A stretch of DNA of 64,000 nucleotides from Anaerolineales bacterium. GTDB lineage: Bacteria; Chloroflexota; Anaerolineae; Anaerolineales; Villigracilaceae. Below, one piece after another: positions 1-8,947 of the stretch; the stretch's first letter is position 1; each line of letters begins with the position of its first letter. The notes beneath the pieces are model-generated. The model was not told the origin of the DNA. It saw nothing but the letters and a program-made list of their open reading frames with translations, and did not search any database. Location: NCBI GenBank assembly GCA_019187665.1, contig JABARH010000003.1, positions 124,001 to 188,000 of the forward strand, in the 5' to 3' direction. Both the position numbers and the translations under genes were made by a program.

Positions 1-2001
1 ATGTGGATCGAGTATGACAATCACAAGATCACTCGCGCCGCCATCGAAAAGCGAGTCCGTTCGTTGGGGTATCAAATTCCGCTCAATGAATTTCAAGCGC
101 GATTGCAGGAAAATCGAGAGTTGTTGTTCAGCCTCTTGTCAGGATTATTCCTCTTGATCGGCTGGCTCGGCGATACGTTCTTCGGCTTCCCCACATTTCT
201 CAGCATCGGACTCTTCGCAGTCGCCTATGTTTTAGGCGGCTGGGATGTCTCACGTCACGCATGGCACGCGCTCCGCGAACGACGATTGGACACAGACGGA
301 CTCATGGTCGTTGCCGCGATCGGCGCGGCGTTCCTCGGCGAGTTTGCCGAAGGCGCGTTGTTGCTTTTCCTTTTCAGCCTCGGTCATGCGTTGGAAGAAC
401 GCGCATTAGATCGCGCGCGCCGCGCTGTCCGCGCGTTGGCTGACCTTGCGCCGAAGACTGCCTTGGTCCGACGCGATGGCAAAGAACAGGAATCCCCCGT
501 CGAGTCGTTGCAACTCGAGGATGTGGTCATCGTCCGCCCTGGCGTGCGCATCCCTGTTGACGGAATCATCCTGGATGGAAACTCTGGCATTGATCAATCT
601 TCCGTCACGGGCGAATCACTTCCCGTTGATAAAACGGTGGGCGATCAAGTTTTCGCAAGCACGGTCAATGGCGAAGGCGCACTCGAAGTGAAAGTGACCC
701 GCCTCGCAAAAGATTCCACGCTGGCGCGCGTGATGAAAATGGTCGAGGAAGCGCAAGCGCAAAAATCGCCGACTCAACAGACTGTCGAAAAATTTGAGCG
801 CGTGTTTGTCCCAGCCGTGCTCATCCTCACCGCGCTCGTCATTGTCCTTCCGCCGCTCTTCGGCTTCCCGTTCCGCGAATCATTTTTACGCGCGATGACT
901 CTGCTCGTCGCCGCGTCGCCGTGCGCCCTCGCGCTTGGCACGCCCGCCGCAATTCTCGCGGGTGTTGCGCAAGCCGCGCGAAACGGCGTGCTCGTCAAAG
1001 GCGGCGCGCATCTTGAAAATCTCGGTCTGCTCAAAGCCATCGCCTTCGATAAAACTGGAACCGTGACTCACGGTCAGCCCGAGGTGACGGATGTGGTGGC
1101 GATTCAGTCGTCGGACGCCGCCCTGAGCGAGTCGAAGGGGTGGAGTGAAGCGGATTTACTATCCATCGCGGCGGGTGCGGAATCTCGATCCGCGCATCCG
1201 CTGGCGCAGGCGGTCGTGCGCTCGGCTCAGACGCAGGGTCTGCCTGTCTCGCCAGTGGACGATGTCGAGTCGCTGACGGGACGCGGCTTGCGCGCAGGGG
1301 CGAACGGCAAGACGATTTGGATCGGCAATCAAAAGTTGATGAACGAAGCGGGCGTGACGCTTTCATCCGAATCAATTTCTCGCGCCGAGGCATTGCAAGG
1401 ACAAGGCAAAACGTTGATGTGGATCGCCGTGGATAAAACGCTGGCGGGCTTGATCGCGCTCGCAGACACATTACGCCATGAAGCCGCGCCGATGATGAAC
1501 GCGCTGAAAAAATCTGGTGTGGCGCACACGATCATGTTGACAGGCGACAACGCGCGTTCTGCATCTGCGATTGCAAGTGAAATTGGATTAACAGAATTTC
1601 GCGCCGACTTAATGCCCGAAGATAAACTCACCATCATCCGCGAACTTGTCAAAGACTATGGTCAAGTCGCGATGATCGGCGACGGAGTCAACGATGCGCC
1701 CGCGCTCGCCAACGCAACGGTTGGAATTGCCATGGGCGGCGCAGGAACTGACGTTGCGCTTGAAACCGCCGACGTTGCATTGATGGGCGACGATCTTTCT
1801 AAACTTCCATTCGCAGTCGGCTTGGGACGCGCCACGCGCGCGATCATTATTCAAAATCTGGCAATCGCGTTGGGTGTGATCGGTTTGCTCATCATCACAT
1901 CAATCACTGGTATCATCAGCATCGGCATCGCCGTCGTCTTCCATGAAGGAAGCACGCTGGTCGTCGTGGCGAATGCGTTGAGGTTGTTGAGGTATGAATG
2001 A
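1..2001 (+). CDS. P1B-4 type heavy-metal-exporting ATPase (5' end probably outside the window)
   Basis: ATP-driven export of a transition metal across the inner membrane. Visible P-type motifs, numbered from the first codon of the window: TGES at 203-206, SPC in a membrane helix at 306-308, the phosphorylated D350 in DKTGT, the nucleotide-domain His-Pro at 399-400 and GDGVND at 560-565. The last helix has HEGST at 648-652. SPC together with HEG(G/S)T is the known signature of the P1B-4 class (Co, Zn, Fe or similar), unlike the CPC of Cu and Zn/Cd/Pb pumps. The first residues resemble the tail of an N-terminal metal-binding domain, and the ATG is base 1, so the real start probably lies upstream. 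Exact metal is inferred only. Confidence 0.9.
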   Translation: MWIEYDNHKITRAAIEKRVRSLGYQIPLNEFQARLQENRELLFSLLSGLFLLIGWLGDTFFGFPTFLSIGLFAVAYVLGGWDVSRHAWHALRERRLDTDGLMVVAAIGAAFLGEFAEGALLLFLFSLGHALEERALDRARRAVRALADLAPKTALVRRDGKEQESPVESLQLEDVVIVRPGVRIPVDGIILDGNSGIDQSSVTGESLPVDKTVGDQVFASTVNGEGALEVKVTRLAKDSTLARVMKMVEEAQAQKSPTQQTVEKFERVFVPAVLILTALVIVLPPLFGFPFRESFLRAMTLLVAASPCALALGTPAAILAGVAQAARNGVLVKGGAHLENLGLLKAIAFDKTGTVTHGQPEVTDVVAIQSSDAALSESKGWSEADLLSIAAGAESRSAHPLAQAVVRSAQTQGLPVSPVDDVESLTGRGLRAGANGKTIWIGNQKLMNEAGVTLSSESISRAEALQGQGKTLMWIAVDKTLAGLIALADTLRHEAAPMMNALKKSGVAHTIMLTGDNARSASAIASEIGLTEFRADLMPEDKLTIIRELVKDYGQVAMIGDGVNDAPALANATVGIAMGGAGTDVALETADVALMGDDLSKLPFAVGLGRATRAIIIQNLAIALGVIGLLIITSITGIISIGIAVVFHEGSTLVVVANALRLLRYE

Positions 2002-2180
2002 ACTCAGCGGGGCGGAGTCTAGACACAGAGCGCTCAAAGATTACCCCAAGCGGTACCGGAAGATTCTAGTTCCCAGCGTTCCCTTCGCCCCTCCATTAAG
2101 CGCCTGCAGAAGTCCTTGCATAGATTTTGACGCTGGCAACGACGCGCCCACCCCAACGTCACGCGCGAAGCGAATGGGGT

Positions 2181-3704
2181 CTATTTTCGGTAGGGGCGGT
2201 TGAAGTCCTCGATCGTTTCCAGAAGTTCCTTTTTCATTTTAACGGCCAGGGATGGATTGCGAGGGTACAGGTCCTGCAGTTCTTGCGGGTCATTGATCAC
2301 ATCATAGAATTCGTAGGCCGAGAATTCCGGATATTTGTATTCGACCAGGCGAAAGCCCTGCTTGATCATGGCAATGGAGTACCGTTCAATAGCGGAGAAC
2401 GAAGAGGTGGTTTTGGCGTCAATGGCATACACGCTTCGGTTGGGATCGGCGCTTCCTCCCAATTCGGGCAGGAGCAGGCCCTCGCCCCAGGCAGGAGCAG
2501 GCAGCCCGGTCAGGTGGGCAATGGTTGGCAGAACGTCCAGGCTGCTGGTGAAGGCGTCCACGTCAATTCGTTTCTTCATGCCCGGCAAAGAGATGAGCAG
2601 CGGAACGTGCGCGATAGGCGAGGCCAACACCAAAGTATTATGTCCCATTTCGCCGCGTTCAAACAATTCGCCGTGATCGGCGGTGATGATCACGATGCTT
2701 TTTTCGAGCATGCCCGATGATTCCATGTATTCGATGACGCGGGCGAATTCCGCATCCCAGGCGGCAAGATATTGATCGTAGCGCAGGCGGTTGAACACCA
2801 GTTCATCGAAGGGACGCCGCGCCCGCGAGAGCGGGTGGATCGGTTTTTCCACCGGCAGCCAGCCGTCGTTGAACAGTTCGATAAACTCCCGGCGAGGGGC
2901 ATACGGTTCATGCGGCGGAAAGACGTGGAAATAGGCCGCGGTCGGCGATTCAAATGTTCGCATGGCATTGATCAGCCCGTCGGCCACCGCGTCCAGAAAG
3001 AAAAATCCGCCCGCATTCGGAAGCCCGAATGGGTACTCCGCGAGATTCTCCTTGCGCAGCGAGGCGTAGCGGCTCAAGCCGGCCAGCCGCGCGATCAGCC
3101 CCAGATAGAGGGAGCCGCTCGTCCCCTTGCCGTTTCGAAAAATATTGTTCTCAAAACTGGCATAAGCGATCCGATAGTCCTTTTGAAACAGCGGCGTGCT
3201 TGAGACGATGCTATTGTTGATATTGAATGAATAATGCGGCGCGTGCCCGGTATTTTTTTCGGCAAATTGATACAGAAAAATATCCGCATATGGGTTTTGG
3301 GCGTAGCCAAAGCCGCCGCGAGAGGCGCTCGTCAGATTGAACAGATTGTGAGACCGGTGATTCGGAACAACCCCCCCGGCAGTCAACTGATAGGCGCGAT
3401 GCGTCCACGGCTGCAGGCCGGTCAGGAGGGAGGCCGTGCCGGGGACGGTGAAGGTGCCGGAAGAATGATGATTGTGATAGACCAGGCACCTCTCCGCAAA
3501 GCGTTCAAGGTTTGGCATGGTCAGGCGCGGATAGCCGTACATCTTCATGTGCGCCGCCGACCACGCGTCAAAAACAAAGATGATCACGTGCGGATTTGAC
3601 GCGTCCGACTGCGGCTTCAAGGCAGATGCAAGTGGACGCGCGGCCAGCGAGGCCGAGGCAAGCGTAATCAGTTTCAGCATATCGCGGCGGGAAAGTTGTG
3701 CCAT
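2181..3704 (-). CDS. Tat-exported sulfatase-fold (alkaline-phosphatase superfamily) hydrolase
   Basis: A 507-residue protein of the sulfatase/phosphoglycerol-transferase superfamily. The N-terminus has a twin-arginine motif (SRRDMLK, residues 5-11) followed by an Ala/Leu-rich stretch, so it is probably folded before export. Metal ligands are recognisable: D46 in the first strand and a later TADHGE motif. The segment equivalent to the sulfatase C/S-x-P-x-R motif reads TVPGTASLLTG from T86, so Thr replaces the Cys or Ser that becomes formylglycine. This points to a phosphatase, phosphotransferase or phosphoethanolamine/phosphoglycerol-type activity rather than a classical sulfatase. It starts 4 bp after the stop of the membrane protein at 3709-4245, so the two form an operon. 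Substrate unknown. Confidence 0.8.
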   Translation of the reverse strand: MAQLSRRDMLKLITLASASLAARPLASALKPQSDASNPHVIIFVFDAWSAAHMKMYGYPRLTMPNLERFAERCLVYHNHHSSGTFTVPGTASLLTGLQPWTHRAYQLTAGGVVPNHRSHNLFNLTSASRGGFGYAQNPYADIFLYQFAEKNTGHAPHYSFNINNSIVSSTPLFQKDYRIAYASFENNIFRNGKGTSGSLYLGLIARLAGLSRYASLRKENLAEYPFGLPNAGGFFFLDAVADGLINAMRTFESPTAAYFHVFPPHEPYAPRREFIELFNDGWLPVEKPIHPLSRARRPFDELVFNRLRYDQYLAAWDAEFARVIEYMESSGMLEKSIVIITADHGELFERGEMGHNTLVLASPIAHVPLLISLPGMKKRIDVDAFTSSLDVLPTIAHLTGLPAPAWGEGLLLPELGGSADPNRSVYAIDAKTTSSFSAIERYSIAMIKQGFRLVEYKYPEFSAYEFYDVINDPQELQDLYPRNPSLAVKMKKELLETIEDFNRPYRK

Positions 3705-3708
3705 TGCT

Positions 3709-4245
3709 TCACCAAAGGTTTCGAAGAATTACAACAACCAGCGAGACCACCCCCAGAGGCGCGTAAATATAGAAAAAAATGGTCATGCGGTCAAGGATGT
3801 CCAGCGCGATCTTCCGAACGGGGGCAAGGTAATGCGTAAGCAACACCGCCGTCAGCCACACGGCCAGGAACTTGGCCAACTGCATCGCCAGGAATTCGAC
3901 TCGCGGCTGGTTGGTCATGCCAAATTGAAGATAAACGGACAACCATCCCAGGGCGATGAAAAGATATGAGGTCTTGTAAGCGAATCCGTTTTTGAGGAGT
4001 GCGCCCGGTAGAAGCGCCGCCAAAATCAACATGAGCAATACCAGCGCCACCGATTCAAGCAGCGCAAAGGCGAGCATGTAGGCGGCAATGAGCACAATAT
4101 TCCCCACTGTAAACGAAAGAAGGAACGCCGGAGCGTTGAAGAACAACTCGCGCAGCGACCAGCTGAACACCAGGAAAGTCGCCATGGAAAGAGCAAGCAG
4201 GATATCCCGTTTTTCGGGCAGTCGATTCTTGAGCCAGGTGAGCAT
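3709..4245 (-). CDS. Small integral membrane protein of unknown function
   Basis: A 178-residue hydrophobic protein with about five predicted membrane segments, roughly residues 14-35, 41-62, 64-85, 92-110, 120-140 and a C-terminal helix, with basic residues near the N-terminus. No family recognised. It is the first gene of a two-gene unit with the Tat-exported sulfatase-fold enzyme 4 bp downstream, which suggests that it supplies or anchors that enzyme's substrate, but this is inference. No Shine-Dalgarno motif precedes the ATG. Instead a TATAAT box ends 8 bases before it, which would give a leaderless or nearly leaderless mRNA. Confidence 0.75.
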   Translation of the reverse strand: MLTWLKNRLPEKRDILLALSMATFLVFSWSLRELFFNAPAFLLSFTVGNIVLIAAYMLAFALLESVALVLLMLILAALLPGALLKNGFAYKTSYLFIALGWLSVYLQFGMTNQPRVEFLAMQLAKFLAVWLTAVLLTHYLAPVRKIALDILDRMTIFFYIYAPLGVVSLVVVILRNLW

Positions 4246-4253
4246 GAAGCGGG

Positions 4254-4282
4254 ATTATACACGCGTTAGCGGGGTGTATAAT
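4254..4282. promoter_or_regulatory. Divergent -10 boxes between the membrane-protein operon and the aldo/keto reductase
   Basis: Two perfect TATAAT hexamers lie in opposite orientation. The minus-strand one occupies 4259-4254, 8 bases before the start codon at 4245. The plus-strand one is at 4277-4282, about 87 bases before the reductase start at 4369. Neither has a convincing -35 at 16-18 bases. Assignment rests on the hexamers and their position only. Confidence 0.5.
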
Positions 4283-4368
4283 TCCGCCTTGCGCGGCGCG
4301 CAGAAACATCGCCGCGCGGAGCGGAAGGCACGGAAGGCCGCGCTCACAATACCGTTAAGGAGATTCGC

Positions 4369-5352
4369 ATGGATATGATCTATCGCCGTTTGGGGCGCGC
4401 GGGAATTCAAGTCAGCCTGTTGTCGTTCGGTTCGTGGGTCACGTTTCACAACCAGGCCGGGGTCAATACAGCCGCGGAGATGATGCGCGCGGCGTATGAG
4501 GCCGGGGTCAATTTTTTCGATAATGCCGAGGTATACGCCGGCGGAAAATCCGAGGAGGTGATGGGCGCGGCGCTGAAAGGACTTGGCTGGAGGCGCAGCA
4601 GCTACATCATCTCGACAAAATTTTTCTGGGGACTGGAACGCGGCGTTAACGAACGGAATACGCTCAACCGCAAACGTCTGCTCGAGGGCATGGACGGTTC
4701 ACTCCAACGGCTGGGACTGGATTATGTGGACCTGGTCTTTTGCCACCGCCCGGACAGGAACACCCCCATCGAGGAGACCGCCCATACCATGCACGACATC
4801 ATTCAGTCAGGACGTGCCATCTATTGGGGCGTTTCGATGTGGAGCGCAGACGAAATCCGCGCCGCGTGGCTGGTCTGCGACAAGTATGGCTGGCATAAAC
4901 CGCAGATGGAACAACCGGAATACAATCTGTTTTCCCGCCAACGCGTGGAACTGGAATACGCCCGCCTCTACGAGGACATCGGGCTGGGCACGACCATCTG
5001 GTCGCCGCTTGCATCCGGTCTGCTGACCGGCAAATACCAGCGCGGCATTCCAAAAAATAGCCGCGGCGGCCTTAAAGGCTACGGCTGGCTGAAAGACAAA
5101 TTGAGCGACAAGGAAAGCCTGGCCAAGGTGGCAAAACTTGGCAGGGTTGCCAAAGATCTCGATTGCACTCTGGCGCAACTGGCCCTTGCCTGGTGCGCGA
5201 AGAACGAACACGTCAGCACGGTCATCACCGGCGCCAGCCGCGTGGAGCAAGTGAAGGAAAACATGCAGGCGCTCAAGGTTCTGCCAAAGTTGAAAGAGGA
5301 CGTGATGAAACGCATTGACGGGATCGTCGGCAAGCCGGAAGAAGAGGAGTAA
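4369..5352 (+). CDS. Aldo/keto reductase, Kv-channel beta-subunit-like
   Basis: NADPH-dependent carbonyl reductase with a TIM-barrel fold, 327 residues, the usual length. The catalytic tetrad is present: D51 and Y56 in FFDNAEVY, K84 in ISTKFFWG and H126 in VFCHRPD. The opening (residues 4-26, Tyr-Arg-Arg-Leu-Gly then GSWVTF) resembles the subgroup of voltage-gated K+ channel beta subunits and YghZ-like bacterial enzymes. A strong AAGGAG at 4357-4362 fixes the start. The gene stands alone and is followed by a hairpin terminator at 5360-5388. Natural substrate cannot be read from sequence. Confidence 0.93.
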   Translation: MDMIYRRLGRAGIQVSLLSFGSWVTFHNQAGVNTAAEMMRAAYEAGVNFFDNAEVYAGGKSEEVMGAALKGLGWRRSSYIISTKFFWGLERGVNERNTLNRKRLLEGMDGSLQRLGLDYVDLVFCHRPDRNTPIEETAHTMHDIIQSGRAIYWGVSMWSADEIRAAWLVCDKYGWHKPQMEQPEYNLFSRQRVELEYARLYEDIGLGTTIWSPLASGLLTGKYQRGIPKNSRGGLKGYGWLKDKLSDKESLAKVAKLGRVAKDLDCTLAQLALAWCAKNEHVSTVITGASRVEQVKENMQALKVLPKLKEDVMKRIDGIVGKPEEEE

Positions 5353-5359
5353 AACGCAA

Positions 5360-5388
5360 AAACCAGGTCTCTTTAAAAGACCTGGTTT
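5360..5388. terminator. Bidirectional hairpin terminator
   Basis: A perfect 11-bp stem (AAACCAGGTCT, 5360-5370, with AGACCTGGTTT, 5378-5388) has a 7-base loop, with A-rich and T-rich ends on either side. It can end both the reductase transcript and the opposing hisS/tRNA-His transcript. Confidence 0.85.
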
Positions 5389-5393
5389 CTAAT

Positions 5394-5469
5394 TGGGGAG
5401 CCTGATGGGTTTCGAACCCACAACATCCACATCCACAGTGTGGCGCTCTGCCATTGAGCTACAGGCTCC
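5394..5469 (-). tRNA. tRNA-His(GTG), with encoded G-1 and CCA
   Basis: On the minus strand a full cloverleaf can be folded. The acceptor stem is GAGCCTG/CAGGCTC, the D arm AGCTC-loop-GAGC and the anticodon stem CCACA/TGTGG with loop CTGTGGA (anticodon GTG, His). The T arm is GTGGG-TTCGAAA-CCCAT. An extra 5' G at 5469 faces C73 at 5397, the identity element of tRNA-His, and CCA is encoded at 5396-5394. It lies about 40 bases downstream of hisS on the same strand, an apt pairing of the tRNA with its own synthetase. Confidence 0.96.
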
Positions 5470-5509
5470 GTGTGAAGCGGCGGAGATTTTACCACAAAAA
5501 TATTTTCGA

Positions 5510-6790
5510 CTACTTCAACCACTCCCGAATTTTTTCCGCCGCCGCGGCGCGCGTGACGACAACCTGCTCGCCCGTCCGCAGGCTTTTCACCGCCGCCTGA
5601 CCGTTGGCCGCCTCGTCGGGACCGACCGTTACCGCGACCTTCATCTTCATCTTGTCGGCGAATTTAAATTGCTTCTGTAGTTTTGTTGGCTCAGGATAAA
5701 CCATCACGTTGAGTCCCGCAGCGCGCAACTCCGCCGCGAGCGCGAAGGATTGCGGCAAAAGAGTTGTATCGAACACAGTGACCAACACTTGAGCGGGGCT
5801 GGGCTGAAACTCAGGGATGAGTCCCGCCTCTTGCAGGATGATCCCCGCCACCACATCGCCCATCGCAAAGCCAACGCCTGAAAGCGGTTGCCCGCCGACA
5901 TCTGCCAGCAAATTGTCGTAGCGACCTCCGCCGAAGATGGCGCGTTTGACCGAGCCGCTGGTGTCGAACGCTTCGAAGACCGTGCCTGTGTAATACAACA
6001 GTCCGCGCATGATGTTTGGATCGAACTTCACGTAGTCTTTCACGCCCAACGCTTCGAGCGCGGTGAAGGTACGAGTCAATTCTTCGCTTTGTTTCCACAA
6101 GTCAAAATTGCCGAGCAAACTTTTCAAGCCATCGAGTTGATTCTGATTCAGTCCGATCTCAAGCGCGTACGCCTCCCATTTCGCGGACTCCATTTTGGCG
6201 CGGCGGTCAACGAGATTCGACACGTCCACGCGCTTGTCGGTTGGGATGTCGAGCGCGTCGAACTGCGAATCCATCAGGCGCCGATTATTCACATAGATCT
6301 GAGTCAGGCTGGGGCTGAGTCCGACCGAGCGCAGGAACGTCGCCCCCACCGCGATGAGTTCCGCATCCGCTTCGGGCGAGTCCGCGCCGAGCATGTCAAT
6401 ATTCCATTGGAAGAATTCGCGCGAGCGTCCGCGCTGAGGCGACTCGTATCTCCAAAACGGACCGAACGACCACCAGCGGACGGGGAAATTCAACTCGCCC
6501 TGTTTCGCCGCGATCATCCGCGCCAGCGACGGCGTGAGTTCGGGGCGCAGGGCAACTTGCTCGCCGCCGCGATCCTCGAACGTGAACGATTGCTTCTTCA
6601 CGAGTTCCTCGCCCGATTTCGCCGCGTAGAGTTCAAGCGGCTCGATGAACGGACCGTCCCACTCTTGATAACCGAACATCTCAGACGCCGCGCGAACTTT
6701 TCCATAAATAAAGTTGCGCGCGAACATCTGCTCGGGGTAAAACTCGCGTGTGCCTTTGACGGCTTGGATTATATTTTTCATTTTGTCCAT
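5510..6790 (-). CDS. hisS: Histidyl-tRNA synthetase
   Basis: Class II aminoacyl-tRNA synthetase that charges tRNA-His, 426 residues as expected. It opens with the family's KGTREFYPE (about 13-21). Motif 2 lies in the FGPFWRYESPQRGRSREF stretch, with the histidine-binding REFFQWNIDMLG just after. The second histidine-binding loop GLLYYTGTVFEAF and the motif-3 segment GGGRYDNLL follow, and an anticodon-binding domain occupies the last ~95 residues. The start could be the ATG at 6790 or the one at 6781; neither has a good ribosome site. The tRNA-His gene lies just downstream in the same direction. Confidence 0.96.
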   Translation of the reverse strand: MDKMKNIIQAVKGTREFYPEQMFARNFIYGKVRAASEMFGYQEWDGPFIEPLELYAAKSGEELVKKQSFTFEDRGGEQVALRPELTPSLARMIAAKQGELNFPVRWWSFGPFWRYESPQRGRSREFFQWNIDMLGADSPEADAELIAVGATFLRSVGLSPSLTQIYVNNRRLMDSQFDALDIPTDKRVDVSNLVDRRAKMESAKWEAYALEIGLNQNQLDGLKSLLGNFDLWKQSEELTRTFTALEALGVKDYVKFDPNIMRGLLYYTGTVFEAFDTSGSVKRAIFGGGRYDNLLADVGGQPLSGVGFAMGDVVAGIILQEAGLIPEFQPSPAQVLVTVFDTTLLPQSFALAAELRAAGLNVMVYPEPTKLQKQFKFADKMKMKVAVTVGPDEAANGQAAVKSLRTGEQVVVTRAAAAEKIREWLK

Positions 6791-6804
6791 TCAAAATTCA
6801 GCGA

Positions 6805-6832
6805 TTGAATTTTAGTTTATTTTTGGTATAAT
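6805..6832 (+). promoter_or_regulatory. Promoter for the methyltransferase / PIG-L genes
   Basis: TTGAAT (6805-6810), a 16-base spacer and TATAAT (6827-6832) make a sigma-70-like promoter reading away from hisS. Transcription would begin near 6839 and the leader would include the two hairpins at 6852-6914. Confidence 0.6.
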
Positions 6833-6851
6833 TTTTCGTACCAGTTTGTAC

Positions 6852-6914
6852 CGCAAGATTTATCTTGCGCTTCACTTGCTTTTACACTGCACATCCGCAA
6901 AGTGACCTTTGCGG
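6852..6914. repeat. Two hairpins in the methyltransferase leader
   Basis: CGCAAGAT-TT-ATCTTGCG (6852-6869) and CCGCAAAG-TGAC-CTTTGCGG (6895-6914) are both perfect 8-bp stems. They share the word CCGCAA and its complement, so the segment can also pair in other registers. They sit between the predicted transcription start and the ATG at 6940. Confidence 0.6.
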
Positions 6915-6939
6915 TACGAGAACCACATCCGGAGAACCA

Positions 6940-7740
6940 ATGGAAATCAATTATCAAGAAACTTCAAAAGACCTGCTCACCCGCATTGACATTCACGAAA
7001 CATACGGCTCCGCCAACATTGACGTGTGGACGAACGAACTGCTCCAGCCTCAGGCGGGCATGAACATTCTCGATGTCGGTTGCGGCGCGGGCAAACTGTC
7101 TTTTCTGTTCGACGATTATACTAAAAGCGGCGCCAAAATCACGGGCGGCGATTTCTCGGAAGAACTGCTCGACAAAGCCCGCGCCAAAAACAAAGAGCGC
7201 GGCTCGAACATTGACTTCGTCTTTTTGGATTTCAACAAGCCCTTCAACTTTGCGGACAACACCTTCGACCTCTGCACCAGCGCGTTCGCCATTTATTACG
7301 CTTCAGATCTCGACTTTACATTTGGTGAGGCTCATCGGGTGCTTAACTCTGGCGGACGGCTTTTCGTCTCGGGTCCACTGCCCGAAAATAAGCAGATGTT
7401 CTACGACATCATCAAAGAAGCCACCAACGCGACCATCCCGCCGATGCCTGGGTCGAGTCGCTTCAAGGGCGACATCTTCAACACTATTGACCGCATCTTC
7501 GCCAAAACCGAATTGCACAAGTTCGAAAATCACCTCACCTTCCCCGCTGTCGCGCCGTTCATCGAATACGTCCGCGCCTCGTTGAGCGAAGACCGCAAAT
7601 TGTGGACTTCCATGTTCAACGGTCACGAAGAATACGAAGCCCTGATCGGCAAGATCACCGATGTGGCTACGCGCTGGTTTGAGCGCGACGGCAAGTTAGT
7701 GATGACGAAGGTTGTGGGCGGGATACGGGCGACAAAATAG
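6940..7740 (+). CDS. Class I SAM-dependent methyltransferase
   Basis: A 266-residue methyltransferase of the Rossmann type. The SAM motif I is NILDVGCGAGKL (42-53) and motif II-like GGDFSEELLDKAR follows. The post-I acidic residue is in the GGDFS turn and the DLCTSAFAIYYASDL stretch corresponds to motif IV. An in-frame ATG at 6865 exists, but the ATG at 6940 is preferred because GGAG precedes it at about 6930 and homology starts after it. The next gene, a PIG-L deacetylase, begins 34 bp downstream, so the pair may modify a small molecule or glycan. Substrate unknown. Confidence 0.82.
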   Translation: MEINYQETSKDLLTRIDIHETYGSANIDVWTNELLQPQAGMNILDVGCGAGKLSFLFDDYTKSGAKITGGDFSEELLDKARAKNKERGSNIDFVFLDFNKPFNFADNTFDLCTSAFAIYYASDLDFTFGEAHRVLNSGGRLFVSGPLPENKQMFYDIIKEATNATIPPMPGSSRFKGDIFNTIDRIFAKTELHKFENHLTFPAVAPFIEYVRASLSEDRKLWTSMFNGHEEYEALIGKITDVATRWFERDGKLVMTKVVGGIRATK

Positions 7741-7774
7741 GTAACGGATCGCCTTTGGCACAACGGATAAACGG

Positions 7775-8407
7775 ATGAACTTCTCTGGCAAACGAGTCCT
7801 CTTCCTTGGCGCGCACCCCGACGATATTGAGTTGGGATGCGGCGCTTTGTTGCACAACATCGCGGACAAGACCGATGTTCTGTGCGTCACACTTTCGGAC
7901 AACCAAAAGAATCCCGATTTGCAAAACGTGAAGAGCGAACACCACGAAGCGATGGCCGTGTTGGGCGTTTCAAAAGAGAAAATTATTTTAGGTCCGTTCA
8001 CTACGCGCGTGTTTCCCGACTCGCGGCAGGAAATCCTCGAATACTTCATCAAACTCCGCAAGGACTTCAAGCCTGACCTCATCTTTACCCACTCCAGGCA
8101 GGATGTACACCAAGACCACAACACGATGACGGACGAAGCCCTGCGTGCGTTTCGCGGAATCACCGTGCTGGGATTCGATGTCGTCCGCTCTTCATACGGA
8201 TTCTTCCCCCACTTCCTCGTGGAAGTCACCGAAGAGGATATGAACAAGAAGATCGAAGCGTTATCCAAATACGAGACCTACCGCGACCGCTACTACTTCA
8301 ACAGCGAGTTAACGCGCTCCATCATGGTTCGGCACGGCGCGCTGGCGGAGCGTCCCTTTGCGGAGGGGTTTGATATTTTGAGAATTGTGGGGACGTTTGA
8401 GGGGTGA
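7775..8407 (+). CDS. PIG-L / LmbE family zinc deacetylase
   Basis: A 210-residue enzyme of the N-acetylglucosaminyl deacetylase superfamily. The zinc-binding and catalytic motif AHPDDIELGCG starts at residue 13 (H14, D16, D17), and the third metal ligand is in the later HSRQDVHQDHN segment. Members remove an acetyl group from sugars such as GlcNAc-inositol or GlcNAc-malate, but neighbouring mycothiol or bacillithiol genes are absent here, so the substrate is open. It follows the methyltransferase by 34 bp, probably on one transcript, and a hairpin at 8531-8560 closes the unit. Confidence 0.87.
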   Translation: MNFSGKRVLFLGAHPDDIELGCGALLHNIADKTDVLCVTLSDNQKNPDLQNVKSEHHEAMAVLGVSKEKIILGPFTTRVFPDSRQEILEYFIKLRKDFKPDLIFTHSRQDVHQDHNTMTDEALRAFRGITVLGFDVVRSSYGFFPHFLVEVTEEDMNKKIEALSKYETYRDRYYFNSELTRSIMVRHGALAERPFAEGFDILRIVGTFEG

Positions 8408-8412
8408 GGGAA

Positions 8413-8440
8413 AAGAGAATTGGGAGAATTAGAGAATTGG
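8413..8440. repeat. GAGAATT-type short tandem repeat
   Basis: Three near copies of GAGAATT(G/A)G stand in a row just after the PIG-L stop codon. This is one of several low-complexity intergenic repeats in the window. No function assigned. Confidence 0.45.
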
Positions 8441-8530
8441 CGGTGGTCGAGCAGTCCCGAATAATCGTGAGGGGCAAATCGAGACCAGAGACTGCAGGCT
8501 TCAATGGAATTCAAGCCCTCGGGCAAACAA

Positions 8531-8560
8531 AAAGCGAAAGGATAACACTCCCTTCGCTTT
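8531..8560. terminator. Hairpin terminator between PIG-L and the Rieske gene
   Basis: AAAGCGAA (8531-8538) pairs with TTCGCTTT (8553-8560), extended by GG/CC, with A-rich and T-rich flanks. It serves converging transcripts: the PIG-L unit on plus and the end of the suf operon on minus. Confidence 0.7.
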
Positions 8561-8584
8561 CATTTTCTACTTTCAACTCTTGCT

Positions 8585-8932
8585 CTATTCCTTCGGTATT
8601 CCGATGAAAACAATCTCATCTCGCACTTGAACGGGATATGCGGGGATGTCCACTACAGCGGGCATCTTCATCACCCTGCCTGTCCGCACATCGAACTCAG
8701 CGCCGTGGCGCGGACAGATGACGTTGAAGCCTTCGAGATCGCCCTCCCCGACGGGTCCGTCATCGTGCGAACAGACATCACTGATCGCGTAGAGTTGTCC
8801 TGCAATATTGAAAACCACAATGGGCTTATCGCCGATATCCACGAAGAGACGCCCGCCATTGGGGAGTTCGGATGCGGGGGCAATTTCAAAATATTCGATT
8901 TTAGATTCGTCAAAGGCTGTATAGTTGAACAT
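8585..8932 (-). CDS. Rieske [2Fe-2S] protein at the end of the suf operon
   Basis: A 115-residue stand-alone Rieske ferredoxin of the type seen as NirD or dioxygenase small subunits. Cluster ligands are C54 and H56 in CSHDDGP and C73 and H76 in CPRHG. The protein ends shortly after the domain. Small Rieske proteins of this kind are often encoded with SufBCDSU in Gram-positive and Chloroflexi-like genomes; here it is the last gene of the cluster, about 100 bp after sufU. A role as electron donor or as part of iron-sulfur assembly is inferred from position only. Confidence 0.9.
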   Translation of the reverse strand: MFNYTAFDESKIEYFEIAPASELPNGGRLFVDIGDKPIVVFNIAGQLYAISDVCSHDDGPVGEGDLEGFNVICPRHGAEFDVRTGRVMKMPAVVDIPAYPVQVRDEIVFIGIPKE

Positions 8933-8947
8933 TGGGGTATGTAACCA

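Noticed and set aside
2002..2180. Small frames after the metal ATPase
   Set aside because: No ribosome site, no recognisable domain; treated as intergenic.
6790..6840. T-box leader for hisS
   Set aside because: No T-box motif, specifier loop or antiterminator in the short upstream sequence.
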